Source: UBA8958 sp964571695
Lineage (GTDB): Bacteria > Desulfobacterota > Syntrophia > Syntrophales > UBA8958
NCBI GenBank assembly: GCA_964571695.1
Contig: CAZNDG010000005.1
Location: 47,650 to 111,649, forward strand
DNA length: 64,000 nt
Direction: 5' to 3'
Part shown: one piece after another, positions 18,340-28,241 of the stretch
How the letters are laid out: each line of letters opens with the position of its first letter
How positions within the stretch are numbered: the first letter of the stretch is position 1
Position numbers and translations under genes: made by a program
The notes under the pieces: generated by a model
The model's input: the letters and a program-made list of their open reading frames with translations, nothing else
What the model was told of the DNA's origin: nothing
Database searches by the model: none

Positions 18340-18824
18340 GGTTTCTCTTTTTGCTCCTTATTTGCATCCCCCGGCTTCTTCACGTCGCCGAAGGCGTATT
18401 TGCCGACGAGCTCCCCGATATCCAGGGGCGGTTGCGTATCCGTGATGACGCCTCCCGGCTTGAGCGGGTCCCCGCCGCCGCCGGGATCGATGCGGAGGTG
18501 CATATCGCCGATCAATCCTTCCGTCTTGACGGCGGCGATGGCGTCGTCGTAAATACGGATATCTTTCCTGATTCTCATTTCCACTACCGCCTGCTGGTCT
18601 TCCTGATCGATGTACAGCCGCTCCACCCGGCCTACCTCGATCCCGGCGATATAGACCACGCTGCCCGCCCGGAGCCCCGTAACGGAGGTAAACCGGGCAA
18701 ACAGGGGATAGGAATCGTCACCCAAGAGCGATACGTGTCCTAATTTTACCGTCATATAGCCGATGCAGACGAGTCCCAGGACGAGAAAGATACCGACTAC
18801 GGTTTCCAGTTTGTATTTCTTCAT
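18336..18824 (-). CDS. mlaD: MlaD substrate-binding MCE protein
   Basis: This 162-residue protein has one N-terminal membrane anchor (VVGIFLVLGLVCIGYMTVKL) and an MCE domain with GLRAGSVVYIAGIEVGRVE and the KTEGLIGDMHLRIDPGG segment. MlaD forms the periplasmic hexameric ring of the MlaFEDB lipid transporter. GGGAGGAAT precedes the ATG. Confidence 0.94.
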   Translation of the reverse strand: MKKYKLETVVGIFLVLGLVCIGYMTVKLGHVSLLGDDSYPLFARFTSVTGLRAGSVVYIAGIEVGRVERLYIDQEDQQAVVEMRIRKDIRIYDDAIAAVKTEGLIGDMHLRIDPGGGGDPLKPGGVITDTQPPLDIGELVGKYAFGDVKKPGDANKEQKEKP

Positions 18825-18866
18825 GTCAATTCCTCCCGGCCTTGCCGAGCGGCGCCGTCCGGCCGT

Positions 18867-19727
18867 TCATCCGTGATGGTTTTCCGCTGGCAAGGCGTGA
18901 ATATCTTTGCCTGTTTTTTTCTTTTCCAGTTCCTGGTGGGCCATGGCGAACCGCGTACGGGCGAAAGGGTCCGTCAGTTCCCCATGCAGTCCTTCCAGGC
19001 TGCGGATTATGTCGTCCAGGAAGGGATGATCGAAATCCTCCAGCTCCGCCGGCGTTCCCTGAAAGACCACCGTCCGGTCGTAAAGGGCCAGGATGCGGTT
19101 GGAGATGAAGTAAACGTCGGGAATCTCGTGGCTGACAAGGATCGCCGTGAAGCCGATCCGGCGCTGGTACTGGGCAATCATGCCCAGGATTGCGTTTTTG
19201 CGGATCGGATCCTGCCCCGAGGTGGGTTCGTCGAAAAGGACGATCCGGGGGTCCGTGACCAGTGCCCGGGCCAGGGCCGCCCGCTTCTGCATCCCCCCGG
19301 AAAGCTCGGAGGGGTATTTGTTTACCGCGTCGGCCAACTCCATCTGCTCCACACGGGCCGTTACCCGCCGGTCGATCTCGGACCGGGAAAGATTCGTGGT
19401 TTCCCGCAGCGGCAGGGCGATATTGTCGTAAACCGACAGGGAATCGAAGAGTGCGTTGTCTTGAAACATGTAGCTGATCTGGGCGAGACTGGACTTCCGT
19501 TCGCTTACCGTCATCTCGTCCAGGGGTCGGCCCTGAAAGATGATCCGTCCGGAGTCCGGTTTGAGAAGCCCGATGATATGCTTGAGCAGTACGCTCTTGC
19601 CGGACCCGCTGAGCCCGATGATCGTCGTTACCTGTCCGGCGTGGATTCGGAGGTTCACGCGGTCCAGAACCGTCCGGGGTCCGAAGCTTTTGGTGACATC
19701 CTGGAATTCGATCAGGGGGGCTTCCAT
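18867..19727 (-). CDS. mlaF: MlaF ABC transporter ATPase
   Basis: The 286-residue ATPase has Walker A GLSGSGKSVLLKHIIG, signature ELSGGMQKRAALARAL, Walker B IVLFDEPTSGQDPI and a switch histidine (VSHEIPD). The family drives phospholipid movement through MlaE. It sits between mlaE and mlaD. The first position of the signature (LSGGM) is canonical for the Mla/Ttg2A group. Confidence 0.94.
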   Translation of the reverse strand: MEAPLIEFQDVTKSFGPRTVLDRVNLRIHAGQVTTIIGLSGSGKSVLLKHIIGLLKPDSGRIIFQGRPLDEMTVSERKSSLAQISYMFQDNALFDSLSVYDNIALPLRETTNLSRSEIDRRVTARVEQMELADAVNKYPSELSGGMQKRAALARALVTDPRIVLFDEPTSGQDPIRKNAILGMIAQYQRRIGFTAILVSHEIPDVYFISNRILALYDRTVVFQGTPAELEDFDHPFLDDIIRSLEGLHGELTDPFARTRFAMAHQELEKKKTGKDIHALPAENHHG

Positions 19728-19737
19728 GGCGTCTGAC

Positions 19738-20553
19738 TCAAATAAGCAGGGAGGTGACGATATAGTCCGCCACGAGAATGAGGACGCAGGATATGACCAC
19801 CGCCGCGGTCGTGGAGAGCCCCACGGCCTTGGCGCCGCGGCTGTCTTCCCGCGTGTGGGCGAAGTAGCCCTGGTAGCAGCAGACGGCCGTCACGATAATG
19901 GCGAAGACCACCGCCTTGATGAAGCCGTCGGTGACGTCCTTCAGTTCCATGCTGGCCTGGACGCGGTAGATATAGGCGCCGGCGTTGGCCCCCATGAGAA
20001 CGACCCCGGAGAAGTAGCCGCCGATGATGCCGATGAGATCGAACAGGGCGGTGAGGATGGGAAAGCTGATCACGGCGGCGACGATCCGCGGGCTGATGAG
20101 GTAGCGGAGGGGGTCGATATGCATGGTGTCCAGGGCGTCGATCTGTTCCGAGATGCGCTGGATGCCGATTTCCGCCGTAATGGCCGAGCCGGCCCGGGCC
20201 GTGATCATGATGGCGGTAAGCACCGGTCCAAGTTCCCGGACCAGAGACAGGGCCACCAGGGTCCCCAGGGCGCCCTGTGCCCCTACGGTCACCAGGGCGT
20301 GGTAGGTTTGGAGACCCAGGACCATGCCGGTGAAGAGGCCCACCAAGAGGATGATCGGCACGGACCGGGCGCCGATTTCATAGATCTGATAAGCGATCTT
20401 GGCTAACTGCTTGGGGTGGACGACCTTCAGCGTCGCGAGGATAAAGAAGATCGCTACGGCTCCCAAATGGTTTACCCAGCGGATGGCTCTCCGCCCCACG
20501 GCGGCAAAGGGCCTGGTCCATAACGGCAATGTCTGCGGGCTTAAGCTTTCCAT
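19738..20553 (-). CDS. mlaE: MlaE ABC transporter permease
   Basis: The 271-residue polytopic protein carries the MlaE family signature: LVREL GPVLTAIMITARAGSAITAE (in two parts) and EQIDALDTMHIDPLRYLISPR. It is the inner-membrane permease of the Mla lipid system. It begins the mlaEFDCA transcript; no homologue of the STAS protein MlaB is present. Confidence 0.94.
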   Translation of the reverse strand: MESLSPQTLPLWTRPFAAVGRRAIRWVNHLGAVAIFFILATLKVVHPKQLAKIAYQIYEIGARSVPIILLVGLFTGMVLGLQTYHALVTVGAQGALGTLVALSLVRELGPVLTAIMITARAGSAITAEIGIQRISEQIDALDTMHIDPLRYLISPRIVAAVISFPILTALFDLIGIIGGYFSGVVLMGANAGAYIYRVQASMELKDVTDGFIKAVVFAIIVTAVCCYQGYFAHTREDSRGAKAVGLSTTAAVVISCVLILVADYIVTSLLI

Positions 20554-20616
20554 TCCGGCCTCTCATGAAGTCGTCCGTCTTTTCCTCGTCTCTAAGATCA
20601 TATTAACGTGATTTTT

Positions 20617-22041
20617 TCAAGCCCCTCCGCCCAGGGCCTTGTACAGGGCCACCTCATTGGCGAGGCGGAGGAGCTGGATGCCGATCAATCCCTTTTGGGC
20701 GCCGTAGAGGGACCGCTGGGCATCGAGGACGCTCAGGTAGCTGTCAACGCCCTTGGCGTAGCGGATTGTGGAAAGGCGATAGGTTTCGGCAAAGGCCTCC
20801 ACCAGGGATTTCTGCGCCGCAAGCTGCCGGTTCACCGTGCCCCGGACGGCCAGGGCGTCGGCGGTCTCCCGAAAAGCGGTCTGGATCGCGCGCTCGTATT
20901 GGGTCAGGGTGATTTCCTTTTCCACTTTAGTGGCGTCGTAAGCGGACCAGAGGCGGGCGTCGAAAATCGGCATGACTATCTGGGGCGCGAAGTTCCAGGT
21001 GCTGGAGCCGTCCCTGAAGAGCCCGGACAAATCGGCGCTGGCGGTGCCGAAACTGGTCGTCAGGGAGATGCGGGGGAAGAAGGCGGCCCGGGCGGCGCCG
21101 ATACTGGCGTTGGCGGCCCGAAGACGGTGTTCCGCCGCCAGGATGTCGGGACGGTTCAGGAGGACTTCGGAAGACAGGCCGGGGGAAATGTCCCGGAAGG
21201 GGTTCAGCCCGCCCAACTCCGACGGCAGATTCAAGGCGGTCAAGGGAGAGCCGACGAGGAGCTGCAGGGCGTTCTCGTCCTGGGCGACGAGCTGGGTGAA
21301 ACGGGCGACGTCTCCCCTTGCGGTGTCCGCCTGGCTCTGGGAGCGGCGGAGGTCGATTTCCGACGCCAGTCCCACGTCGTAACGCTTCTTGATGAGTTTA
21401 TAGGCCCCCTCCTGGGCCGCCAGGGTCGAGGTGGTAAGCTTGAGGCTTTCCCGGTCGGCGGCGAGGTTGAGGTAGGCATTGGCCACGGCGGAGACCAGGA
21501 GGATCTGGGCGCCGCGGCGGGCCTGATCCGTGGCCAGATATTCCTCCAGTGCCCGGTCCTTCAGGCTGCGGATCCGGCCGAAAAAGTCTATTTCCCAGGC
21601 CATGACGCCGAAATTTACACTGTACTGCTCATAGGTCGTCTCCGTGCCCGAGTAGGAAAGGTCGGCCGGCGTCCTCCCCTTGCTCCCGGCGCCGACGGCG
21701 TTGAAGGCGGGAAAGAGCTCGGCCCGCTGGATCCCGTAGAGGGCCCGGGCCTTTTCCACGTTAAGGGAGGCCAGGCGCAGGTCCCGATTGTTGGCCAGGG
21801 CCGCGGCAATGACCTGGCGCAACCCCGGATCGGTGAAGAATTCCTCCCATTTCATCTCCGCGGCCGCCCTGGCTCCCGGCGCGGCAGCCTCTTTGCCGTA
21901 GGCCTCCCCCGTCGGCCAGTCGGAGGGAACAGGGGCCGTGGGACGGGTGTATTTCGGGGCCAGGGTGCAACCGTTCAGGAGGACCATGGCTATAACCAGG
22001 ACAGACAGACAACCGGTGAAGACCATTCGGTTTTTCTTCAT
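20617..22041 (-). CDS. RND efflux outer membrane channel lipoprotein (OprM/NodT family)
   Basis: The 474-residue precursor has a lipobox LLNGC and two repeated outer-membrane efflux protein units, with LDVGLASEIDLRRSQSQADTA-like heptads in the coiled barrel and the NRPDILAAEHRLRAANASIG signature. It forms a trimeric exit duct for the RND pump encoded immediately upstream. Its start is one base past the RND gene stop region. Confidence 0.92.
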   Translation of the reverse strand: MKKNRMVFTGCLSVLVIAMVLLNGCTLAPKYTRPTAPVPSDWPTGEAYGKEAAAPGARAAAEMKWEEFFTDPGLRQVIAAALANNRDLRLASLNVEKARALYGIQRAELFPAFNAVGAGSKGRTPADLSYSGTETTYEQYSVNFGVMAWEIDFFGRIRSLKDRALEEYLATDQARRGAQILLVSAVANAYLNLAADRESLKLTTSTLAAQEGAYKLIKKRYDVGLASEIDLRRSQSQADTARGDVARFTQLVAQDENALQLLVGSPLTALNLPSELGGLNPFRDISPGLSSEVLLNRPDILAAEHRLRAANASIGAARAAFFPRISLTTSFGTASADLSGLFRDGSSTWNFAPQIVMPIFDARLWSAYDATKVEKEITLTQYERAIQTAFRETADALAVRGTVNRQLAAQKSLVEAFAETYRLSTIRYAKGVDSYLSVLDAQRSLYGAQKGLIGIQLLRLANEVALYKALGGGA

Positions 22042-22042
22042 C

Positions 22043-25000
22043 TTATCGATCCTCCGATGCAGCGTTCCCGGCGTTTTCCGGGGCCTTTCCCGGCCCTCGT
22101 TTTCCCGGAAATCGCCCCAGCAGTTTCTTCAGCACTGATCCGGGTCCCCCGGAGACGATCGCCGCCCCGTGATTGTGCTTACCGAAAAGCCTTTCGATGA
22201 CCACATAGAAGAGGGGGGCGAAGATGACCACCAGGACGGTGCCCGTGATCATTCCTCCCAACACCCCCGTGCCGATGGCGGTCATGGCGCCGGCGCCGGC
22301 GCCGGTGGCCGCGGCGAGGGGCAGGACGCCGAAACCGAAGGCCAGGGAGGTCATGATGATGGGACGAAACCGCAGCCTCGCCCCTTCCAGGGTAGCCTCG
22401 ATGAGACCTTTTCCTTCCTCCAGACGGGCCTTGGCGAACTGGACGATGAGGATCGCGTTTTTGGTGGTCAAACCCAGGGTGGTCAACAGGCCGATCTGAA
22501 AATAGACGTCGTTGGACATCCCCCGCAGGCTCGAAGCGATAACGCCGCCGATGGCCCCCAGGGGCAGGGCGAGGAGGATGGAGATGGGGATCGGCCAGCT
22601 TTCATAGAGAGCGGCCAGGCACAGGAAGATGACGAGGATGGAAAAGGCGTAGAGCAGGGGCGCCTGGGCCTGGGCCATCCGTTCCTGATAGGAAAGTCCC
22701 GCCCAGTCGAACCCGATCCCCTGGGGCAGTTTGGCCGTGATCTCTTCCATCGCCGCCATGGCATCGCCGGAGCTTTTCCCCGGCGCCGGTTCACCCCAGA
22801 TATTCATGGCTGGGAACCCGTTGAAGCGTTCGAGGCGCGGGGAGCCGGTGGCCCAGCGGGTGGTGGCGAAGGATGAGAAGGGCGTCATCTGCCCGGTGCT
22901 GTTGCGGATGTAAATCTTGTCCAGGTCCTGGGGAAGCATCCGGTAGGGGGCGTCGGCCTGGACATAGACCTTCTTTACCCGGCCGGCCTGGATGAAGTTG
23001 TTTACATAGGACCCTCCGAAGGCCGCGGCGATGGTATTGTGGACGGAAGGCAGGGGGATGCCCATGGCGCCCGTCTTTTCCCAGTCCACGTCGATCCGGA
23101 ACTCCGGGACATCCTCCATGCCGTTGGGACGCACATTGGCCAGCCGCGGGTCCTTGGCCGCCATGCCGAGGAGCTGGTTCCGGGCGTTCATGAGGGCGCC
23201 GTGACCGAGGCCGCCCCGGTCCAGCAACTGAAAATCGACGCCCCGGGCATTTCCCATCTCCACCACAGCGGGAGGTGGAAAGGCAAAGACCATGGCATTG
23301 CGGATCTTGGCGAAGGCCCCCATGGCCCGGCCGGCGATGGCCTTGACCTTCAAATCATCCCGGTTCCGGAGGTGCCAATCCTTGAGTTTTACGAAGACCA
23401 TGCCGTTGTTCTGCGCCCGTCCGGAAAAACCGATGCCGACGATGGTCATGGACGACTCCACCGCCTCTTTTTCATTTTCCCGGAAATGGCGCTGGACCTG
23501 GTTGGCAACATCCTGGGTCTGTTCCAGGGTGGAGCCCGTGGGGAGGAGGATCTGGCAGAGGAGGATCCCCTGGTCCTCATCGGGGAGGTAACTAGTCGGC
23601 ATCCGCAGGAAGAGTGCCCCGAGGAGGACAACGATCACGGCGAATACGGCAAGATAACGCCTTTTCCGGGCCAGCACCCGGCCGACAAGATTGACGTAGC
23701 GGTCCCGGAGGCCGAAAAAGCTCCGGTCGAACCACTGGAAAAACGGCCGGAGAAAGAAGATGGCGTTATCCGAGGCCTGGTGCCCGCATTCCACCGGCTT
23801 GAGGAGGGTGGCGCAGAGCACCGGGGTGAGGATCAAGGCCACCACCACGGAAAGGAGCATGGAGGCGGCGATGGTTACGGAGAACTGGCGGTAGATGACC
23901 CCCGTCGAGCCGGGGAAAAAGGCCATGGGGCCGAAGACCGCTGCCAGGACCAGGCCGATGCCGATGAGGGCCGGGGTGATCTGCTCCATGGACTTGGCGG
24001 TGGCCTCCCGGGGCGGCAGGCCCTCGTCGCACATTATCCTCTCCACGTTTTCCACCACCACGATGGCGTCATCGACCAATAGACCGATGGCCAGGACCAT
24101 GGCGAACATGGTGAGCATGTTGATGGAGAACCCGAAGGCCCCGAGGACGGCGAAGGTTCCCAGAATCACCACGGGCACGGCGATGGTGGGGATGATGGTG
24201 GCCCGGAGGTTGCCCATGAAGAGCCACATGACGAGGAAGACAAGGAGGATCGCCTCGAAGAGGGTCTGGACGACCTCCTTGATGGCCACCCGCACGAAGG
24301 GGGTGGTGTCGTAAGGATAGACGGCCTTCATCCCCGGCGGGAAATAACGGCTCATCTCCGCCATTTTCGCCCGGACGGCGTCGGCGGTATCCAGGGCGTT
24401 GGCGCCTGGGGCCTGGCGGATGGCGAGGCCGGCGGACGGTTTGCCGTCGTAGAAGCCCTCGATATCATAGGATTCCGTTCCCAGTTCGGTCCGCCCCACG
24501 TCCCGGATCCTTACCACGGCGCCGTCGGAGTTGATGCGGATGGGGATATTGGCGAACTCTTCCGGGGTCTTGAGGAGATTCTGGACGATGATGGAGGTGT
24601 TGAGGCGCTGACCCTTGACCGCCGGCGCCCCGCCGAACTGTCCGGCGGAGATCTCCACGTTGTAGGTCTTGAGGGCCAGGATCACGTCCTCCATGGTGAG
24701 GCGGTAATCGTTGAGCTTGTCGGGGTTGATCCAGACCCGCATGGCGTACTGGCTGCCGAATACCTGGACCTCCCCGACCCCGGGAACCCGGGCGAGTACC
24801 TTTTCGAGATTCGACTGGGCGTAATCCCGAAGGTCGTTGCCGTCCATGCTGCCGTCTTCGGAGATGAGGCCCACTATGATCAGGTAGTTCCGGGTGGATT
24901 TGCTCACCGTGACCCCCGTGCGCTGCACCACTTCCGGGAGACTCGTCATGGCGAGCTGGAGCTTGTTCTGCACCTTCGCCCAGGCCAGGTCGGGATCGGT

Positions 25001-25294
25001 GCCGGGCTTGAAGGTCAATTCGATCCGGGAGGCCCCGGAGGAATCGCTGGTGCCGGATATGTAAAGCATGTCGTCGAAGCCCGTCATCTTCTGTTCGATG
25101 ATCTGGGTGACGCTGTTTTCCACCGTTTCGGCGGAGGCGCCGGCATAGAAGGAATAAATGGCGATGGACGGCGGGGCGATGGGCGGGTACTGGGATATGG
25201 GAAGGTTGTAAATAGAAAGTCCCCCCAGGACCATCATGACGATGGCGATGACCCAGGCGAAAACGGGGCGCTCCAGGAAGAATTTCGACAGCAT
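22043..25294 (-). CDS. RND multidrug efflux transporter, HAE1 family (AcrB/MexB-like)
   Basis: The 1083-residue protein starts MLSKFFLERPVFAWVIAIVM and follows the AcrB layout of 12 helices and two large periplasmic loops. The proton-relay aspartates are intact in IGLLVDDAIVVVENVERIM. It is about 35 residues longer than AcrB because of a basic, Gly/Pro-rich C-terminal tail (FPGKRGPGKAPEN). It would expel hydrophobic compounds using the proton gradient, in a tripartite complex with the adaptor and channel in the same operon. GGAGGG precedes the ATG. Confidence 0.95.
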   Translation of the reverse strand: MLSKFFLERPVFAWVIAIVMMVLGGLSIYNLPISQYPPIAPPSIAIYSFYAGASAETVENSVTQIIEQKMTGFDDMLYISGTSDSSGASRIELTFKPGTDPDLAWAKVQNKLQLAMTSLPEVVQRTGVTVSKSTRNYLIIVGLISEDGSMDGNDLRDYAQSNLEKVLARVPGVGEVQVFGSQYAMRVWINPDKLNDYRLTMEDVILALKTYNVEISAGQFGGAPAVKGQRLNTSIIVQNLLKTPEEFANIPIRINSDGAVVRIRDVGRTELGTESYDIEGFYDGKPSAGLAIRQAPGANALDTADAVRAKMAEMSRYFPPGMKAVYPYDTTPFVRVAIKEVVQTLFEAILLVFLVMWLFMGNLRATIIPTIAVPVVILGTFAVLGAFGFSINMLTMFAMVLAIGLLVDDAIVVVENVERIMCDEGLPPREATAKSMEQITPALIGIGLVLAAVFGPMAFFPGSTGVIYRQFSVTIAASMLLSVVVALILTPVLCATLLKPVECGHQASDNAIFFLRPFFQWFDRSFFGLRDRYVNLVGRVLARKRRYLAVFAVIVVLLGALFLRMPTSYLPDEDQGILLCQILLPTGSTLEQTQDVANQVQRHFRENEKEAVESSMTIVGIGFSGRAQNNGMVFVKLKDWHLRNRDDLKVKAIAGRAMGAFAKIRNAMVFAFPPPAVVEMGNARGVDFQLLDRGGLGHGALMNARNQLLGMAAKDPRLANVRPNGMEDVPEFRIDVDWEKTGAMGIPLPSVHNTIAAAFGGSYVNNFIQAGRVKKVYVQADAPYRMLPQDLDKIYIRNSTGQMTPFSSFATTRWATGSPRLERFNGFPAMNIWGEPAPGKSSGDAMAAMEEITAKLPQGIGFDWAGLSYQERMAQAQAPLLYAFSILVIFLCLAALYESWPIPISILLALPLGAIGGVIASSLRGMSNDVYFQIGLLTTLGLTTKNAILIVQFAKARLEEGKGLIEATLEGARLRFRPIIMTSLAFGFGVLPLAAATGAGAGAMTAIGTGVLGGMITGTVLVVIFAPLFYVVIERLFGKHNHGAAIVSGGPGSVLKKLLGRFPGKRGPGKAPENAGNAASEDR

Positions 25295-25306
25295 CGGCGC
25301 CCTCCG

Positions 25307-26515
25307 TCAGTTTGCCTTGGCCGCAGCCGGCGGCGCCGGTCCGGTTTCGCCCCCGGCTTTGCCCAAGTTGCCGACAAATGGAACGACTTTCACTGTGGCG
25401 CCCGGTTTGGCCCGCAGTATCCCCTCGACGATGACCTGCTCTCCCGGCGCCAGCCCCTCGGTCACAAGCCACTGATTGCCCACGGCCCGTTCGATGGTGA
25501 TGGGGCGCTGCTCCACCTTGCCGCCGGCGCCGGCGATGAGGCAGTAGGGGTTCCCCTTGGGATCCCGGGATACTCCCTGCTGGGGCACCAGGAGGGCGTT
25601 TTTGTTTACCCCCTCTTCCACCACCGCCCGGATGAACATCCCGGGGAGGAGGATCCCTTTCGGATTGGGGACGATCACCCGGAGGATGACCGATCCCGTG
25701 GTCTGATTGACGGTGACGTCCCGGAACTGCAGGGCGCCGTCGTAAGGATAACGGCTGTTGTCCTCGAGGAGGATCCGGACCTTGTTCCGGAGCTGCCCGT
25801 TGCGATGGAGGCGCCCCTCGGCGAGGTGGCGCCTCATCCGGAGCAGTTCGGTGGTGGCTTGGGGGACATCGACGTACATGGGGTCCAACTGCTGGATGAC
25901 GGCCAGGGGCACGGGCTGATGGGCCGTCACCAGGGCGCCCACCGTGACGTTGGACTTGCCGATCCGTCCTGAGATGGGGGCGGTGACGGAGGTGTATTTC
26001 AGGTTGATGCTCGCCGTCTCGAGGGTCGCCTTCCAGAACTGGATATCCGCCTGGTTCTGTTTCAGGGCCGCCGTGGCGTCGTCGTATTCCTGCTGGCTGA
26101 CCGCCTTCTCGGCAACGAGTTCCCGCATCCGGTCGGCCCGGAGTTTGATCGCCGAGAGGTTGGCCTCGGAGCGGCCGAGGGCCGCTTTGGCGTTGTCATA
26201 GACGGCCTGATAGTGGGCCGGGTCGATCTTGAAGAGGACCTGTCCGGACTTGACGTCTGATCCTTCGGTGAACAGTCGCTGCTGGATGATGCCCCCCACC
26301 TGGGGCCGCACCTCGGCGATGAGATTGGCGGAGGTCCTGCCGGACAGTTCGGTGGTCACCAGCACCTGCTGGGTTTGCACCGTTACGACGGCGACCTCGG
26401 GGGGACCGCCGGACTGACCTTTGCCTGTATTACCGCCCTGCCCGCAGCCGGTGAGGATCACGAGACCGCACAAAATCCCGGCGGCGATAGATTTGATCTG
26501 CTCATGAGTGGTCAT
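25307..26515 (-). CDS. RND efflux periplasmic adaptor lipoprotein (AcrA/MexA-like)
   Basis: The 402-residue precursor has a lipobox LTGCG, a biotinyl-lipoyl half motif (EVRPQVGGIIQQRLFTEGSDVKSG in outline), an alpha-hairpin around residues 100-165, then LKYTSVTAPISGRIGKSNVTVG and a beta-barrel region. It links the RND pump to the outer membrane channel. GAGGTGA precedes the ATG, and the gene lies 12 bases upstream of the RND gene. Confidence 0.94.
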   Translation of the reverse strand: MTTHEQIKSIAAGILCGLVILTGCGQGGNTGKGQSGGPPEVAVVTVQTQQVLVTTELSGRTSANLIAEVRPQVGGIIQQRLFTEGSDVKSGQVLFKIDPAHYQAVYDNAKAALGRSEANLSAIKLRADRMRELVAEKAVSQQEYDDATAALKQNQADIQFWKATLETASINLKYTSVTAPISGRIGKSNVTVGALVTAHQPVPLAVIQQLDPMYVDVPQATTELLRMRRHLAEGRLHRNGQLRNKVRILLEDNSRYPYDGALQFRDVTVNQTTGSVILRVIVPNPKGILLPGMFIRAVVEEGVNKNALLVPQQGVSRDPKGNPYCLIAGAGGKVEQRPITIERAVGNQWLVTEGLAPGEQVIVEGILRAKPGATVKVVPFVGNLGKAGGETGPAPPAAAKAN

Positions 26516-26619
26516 ACGTCACCTCGGTTAAAGATAATTTCACGGCATTGCATCATATTATGAATCGATTTCCATGCGCGTCCGGCCGTCAATGGCCCCC
26601 GTTTGCCTTTCTTCCGGCA

Positions 26620-27198
26620 TCAGTGCCTCCGGACCGCATCCCAGCACGCTTCGGCGGTCCGATGGATCAGGTCTTCGTTCAGGGTGACGAAGCCCAGAAT
26701 GTGGTCCCGGACCAGAAAGATCAGGGGCGCGATGGCGAGGGAAAAAAGGGCGTTGATCGGGATGTCTTTTACGATCCGGGCGGCGATGGCCTCTTCGAAG
26801 AGGGTCATGAAGATATCGTTGCGGCCTTCCTTTTCCAGTAATCTGTCCCGGCGCATGGAGACGCCATAGGGTGAATTCATGTATTGTTCAAGATAGCGAA
26901 AATGAAGAGGATTATCGATGAGATACCGGAGAATGATGCCGTTGAGATAGAGAAAGCGCTCCCGGATGGAGCCGGTGGTAGGGAAGCGCTCCCGGATGGC
27001 GGCGGTTATGCTTGCCTCCAACTCCTGAAAGAGCGCGTCGATAAGCTCGTCCTTGCCGGTGAAATACCGGTAGATCGTCCCGACGGCTACATTGGCCCGG
27101 GCGGCGATCATGGACATGGGAACCCCGTGGAAACCGTTTTCCGCCAGGAGTTCCATGGCCACCGAAATAATCTCTTTGCGCTTGTCCAAGCTTTTCAT
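26620..27198 (-). CDS. TetR/AcrR family repressor of the efflux operon
   Basis: The 192-residue protein has the TetR helix-turn-helix (VPMSMIAARANVAVGTIYRYF) at residues 26-46 and a variable all-helical ligand domain. It is the first gene before adaptor-RND-channel, on the same strand. A perfect 16-bp palindrome lies 23 bases upstream of its start, so it probably represses its own transcript and the pump. The ligand is unknown. Confidence 0.9.
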   Translation of the reverse strand: MKSLDKRKEIISVAMELLAENGFHGVPMSMIAARANVAVGTIYRYFTGKDELIDALFQELEASITAAIRERFPTTGSIRERFLYLNGIILRYLIDNPLHFRYLEQYMNSPYGVSMRRDRLLEKEGRNDIFMTLFEEAIAARIVKDIPINALFSLAIAPLIFLVRDHILGFVTLNEDLIHRTAEACWDAVRRH

Positions 27199-27221
27199 GT
27201 CTCAAATGTCAAGGGGGAAGC

Positions 27222-27237
27222 GAATGAACGTTCATTC
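27222..27237. promoter_or_regulatory. Palindromic TetR-type operator
   Basis: GAATGAACGTTCATTC is a perfect 16-bp inverted repeat, a form typical of AcrR/TetR-group operators, located immediately upstream of the tetR-efflux operon. Confidence 0.8.
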
Positions 27238-27363
27238 AGACCCGCCGCTTGTATGCCATATCATCCTTGGTGTCAAGATTTTTTTCCCGTTCCGGGCCAG
27301 GGATTATGCCTCTCGGGGCGCCGGAGGGGGGATGATGAGCCAATAAAGGCGGAAGTCCCTCGT

Positions 27364-28233
27364 TCAGGAACACTTCGGCATCTCCTTGATGTGGATGTCC
27401 CGCTGCGGGAAGGGTATCTCGATTCCTTCCGTGCGGAAACGCCGGCAAATCTCATAGTAGAGTTGACTTTTCAGGACCCCGGGGCGGTTGATGTATTCCC
27501 GGGTCCAAACCCGGAGGTTGAATTTCAGGGCGCTGTCCCCGTATTCGGAAAACAGGACGTCCGGCTTGGGGTCCTTCAGGACGCCGGGATTGGACAGGGC
27601 GATCTCCAGAAGGATTTCACGGATCCGTTCGGGATCCTCCCGGTAGGATACCCCCACGGGAAAATTGAAGCGGACGTTGCGGTCCGTATGGCTCCAGTTG
27701 ATCACCGTGGAGGAGATGAACTGGGAATTCGGAACGATTATGGAGATATTGTCGTTGGTGACGATGGTGGTGGCCCGCATGGAGATGTCCACCACATCGC
27801 CGGCGACATTGTCCATTTCGATCCGGTCGCCGACCTTGATGGGACGCTCGAAGAGGATGATCAGGCCGCTGACGAAGTTGTTGGTCACGTTCTGGAGACC
27901 GAAGCCGATGCCCACGCCCAGGGCCCCGAAGAGAATGGTGATGCTGCTAAGATTGATGCCCGCGGTTTGGAGGATGATGATGAACCCCACGGTGAGGAGG
28001 AGATATTTGACGATGGAGCCGATGGCAATGCGGACGCCGAGTTCGATGCGGCTCTTCGCCAGGATGCGATGGGCTACGATCCGGTGGATCTGCGAGGCGG
28101 CCAAAACCAGGAGAATGGAAAAGAAGAGCAGATACAGGAGCATCCAGAGGGTGAATGTAGAGCCGCCCAGGGAGAAGATGGGTACGCTCAGGTAGCGGAT
28201 AATTTCTTTTGACAGCGAGGCGATGTTTTCCAT
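27364..28233 (-). CDS. mscS: MscS-family mechanosensitive channel
   Basis: The 289-residue protein has three membrane helices, the last with the MscS pore signature ALGVGIGFGLQNVTNNFVSG, followed by the cytoplasmic beta domain (FERPIKVGDRIEMDNVAGDV) and a C-terminal alpha/beta domain. It opens under membrane tension to release solutes. TAGGAGGT precedes the ATG at 28233. It is 8 bases downstream of the SLC13-type carrier, probably co-transcribed. Confidence 0.92.
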   Translation of the reverse strand: MENIASLSKEIIRYLSVPIFSLGGSTFTLWMLLYLLFFSILLVLAASQIHRIVAHRILAKSRIELGVRIAIGSIVKYLLLTVGFIIILQTAGINLSSITILFGALGVGIGFGLQNVTNNFVSGLIILFERPIKVGDRIEMDNVAGDVVDISMRATTIVTNDNISIIVPNSQFISSTVINWSHTDRNVRFNFPVGVSYREDPERIREILLEIALSNPGVLKDPKPDVLFSEYGDSALKFNLRVWTREYINRPGVLKSQLYYEICRRFRTEGIEIPFPQRDIHIKEMPKCS

Positions 28234-28241
28234 GGGACCTC

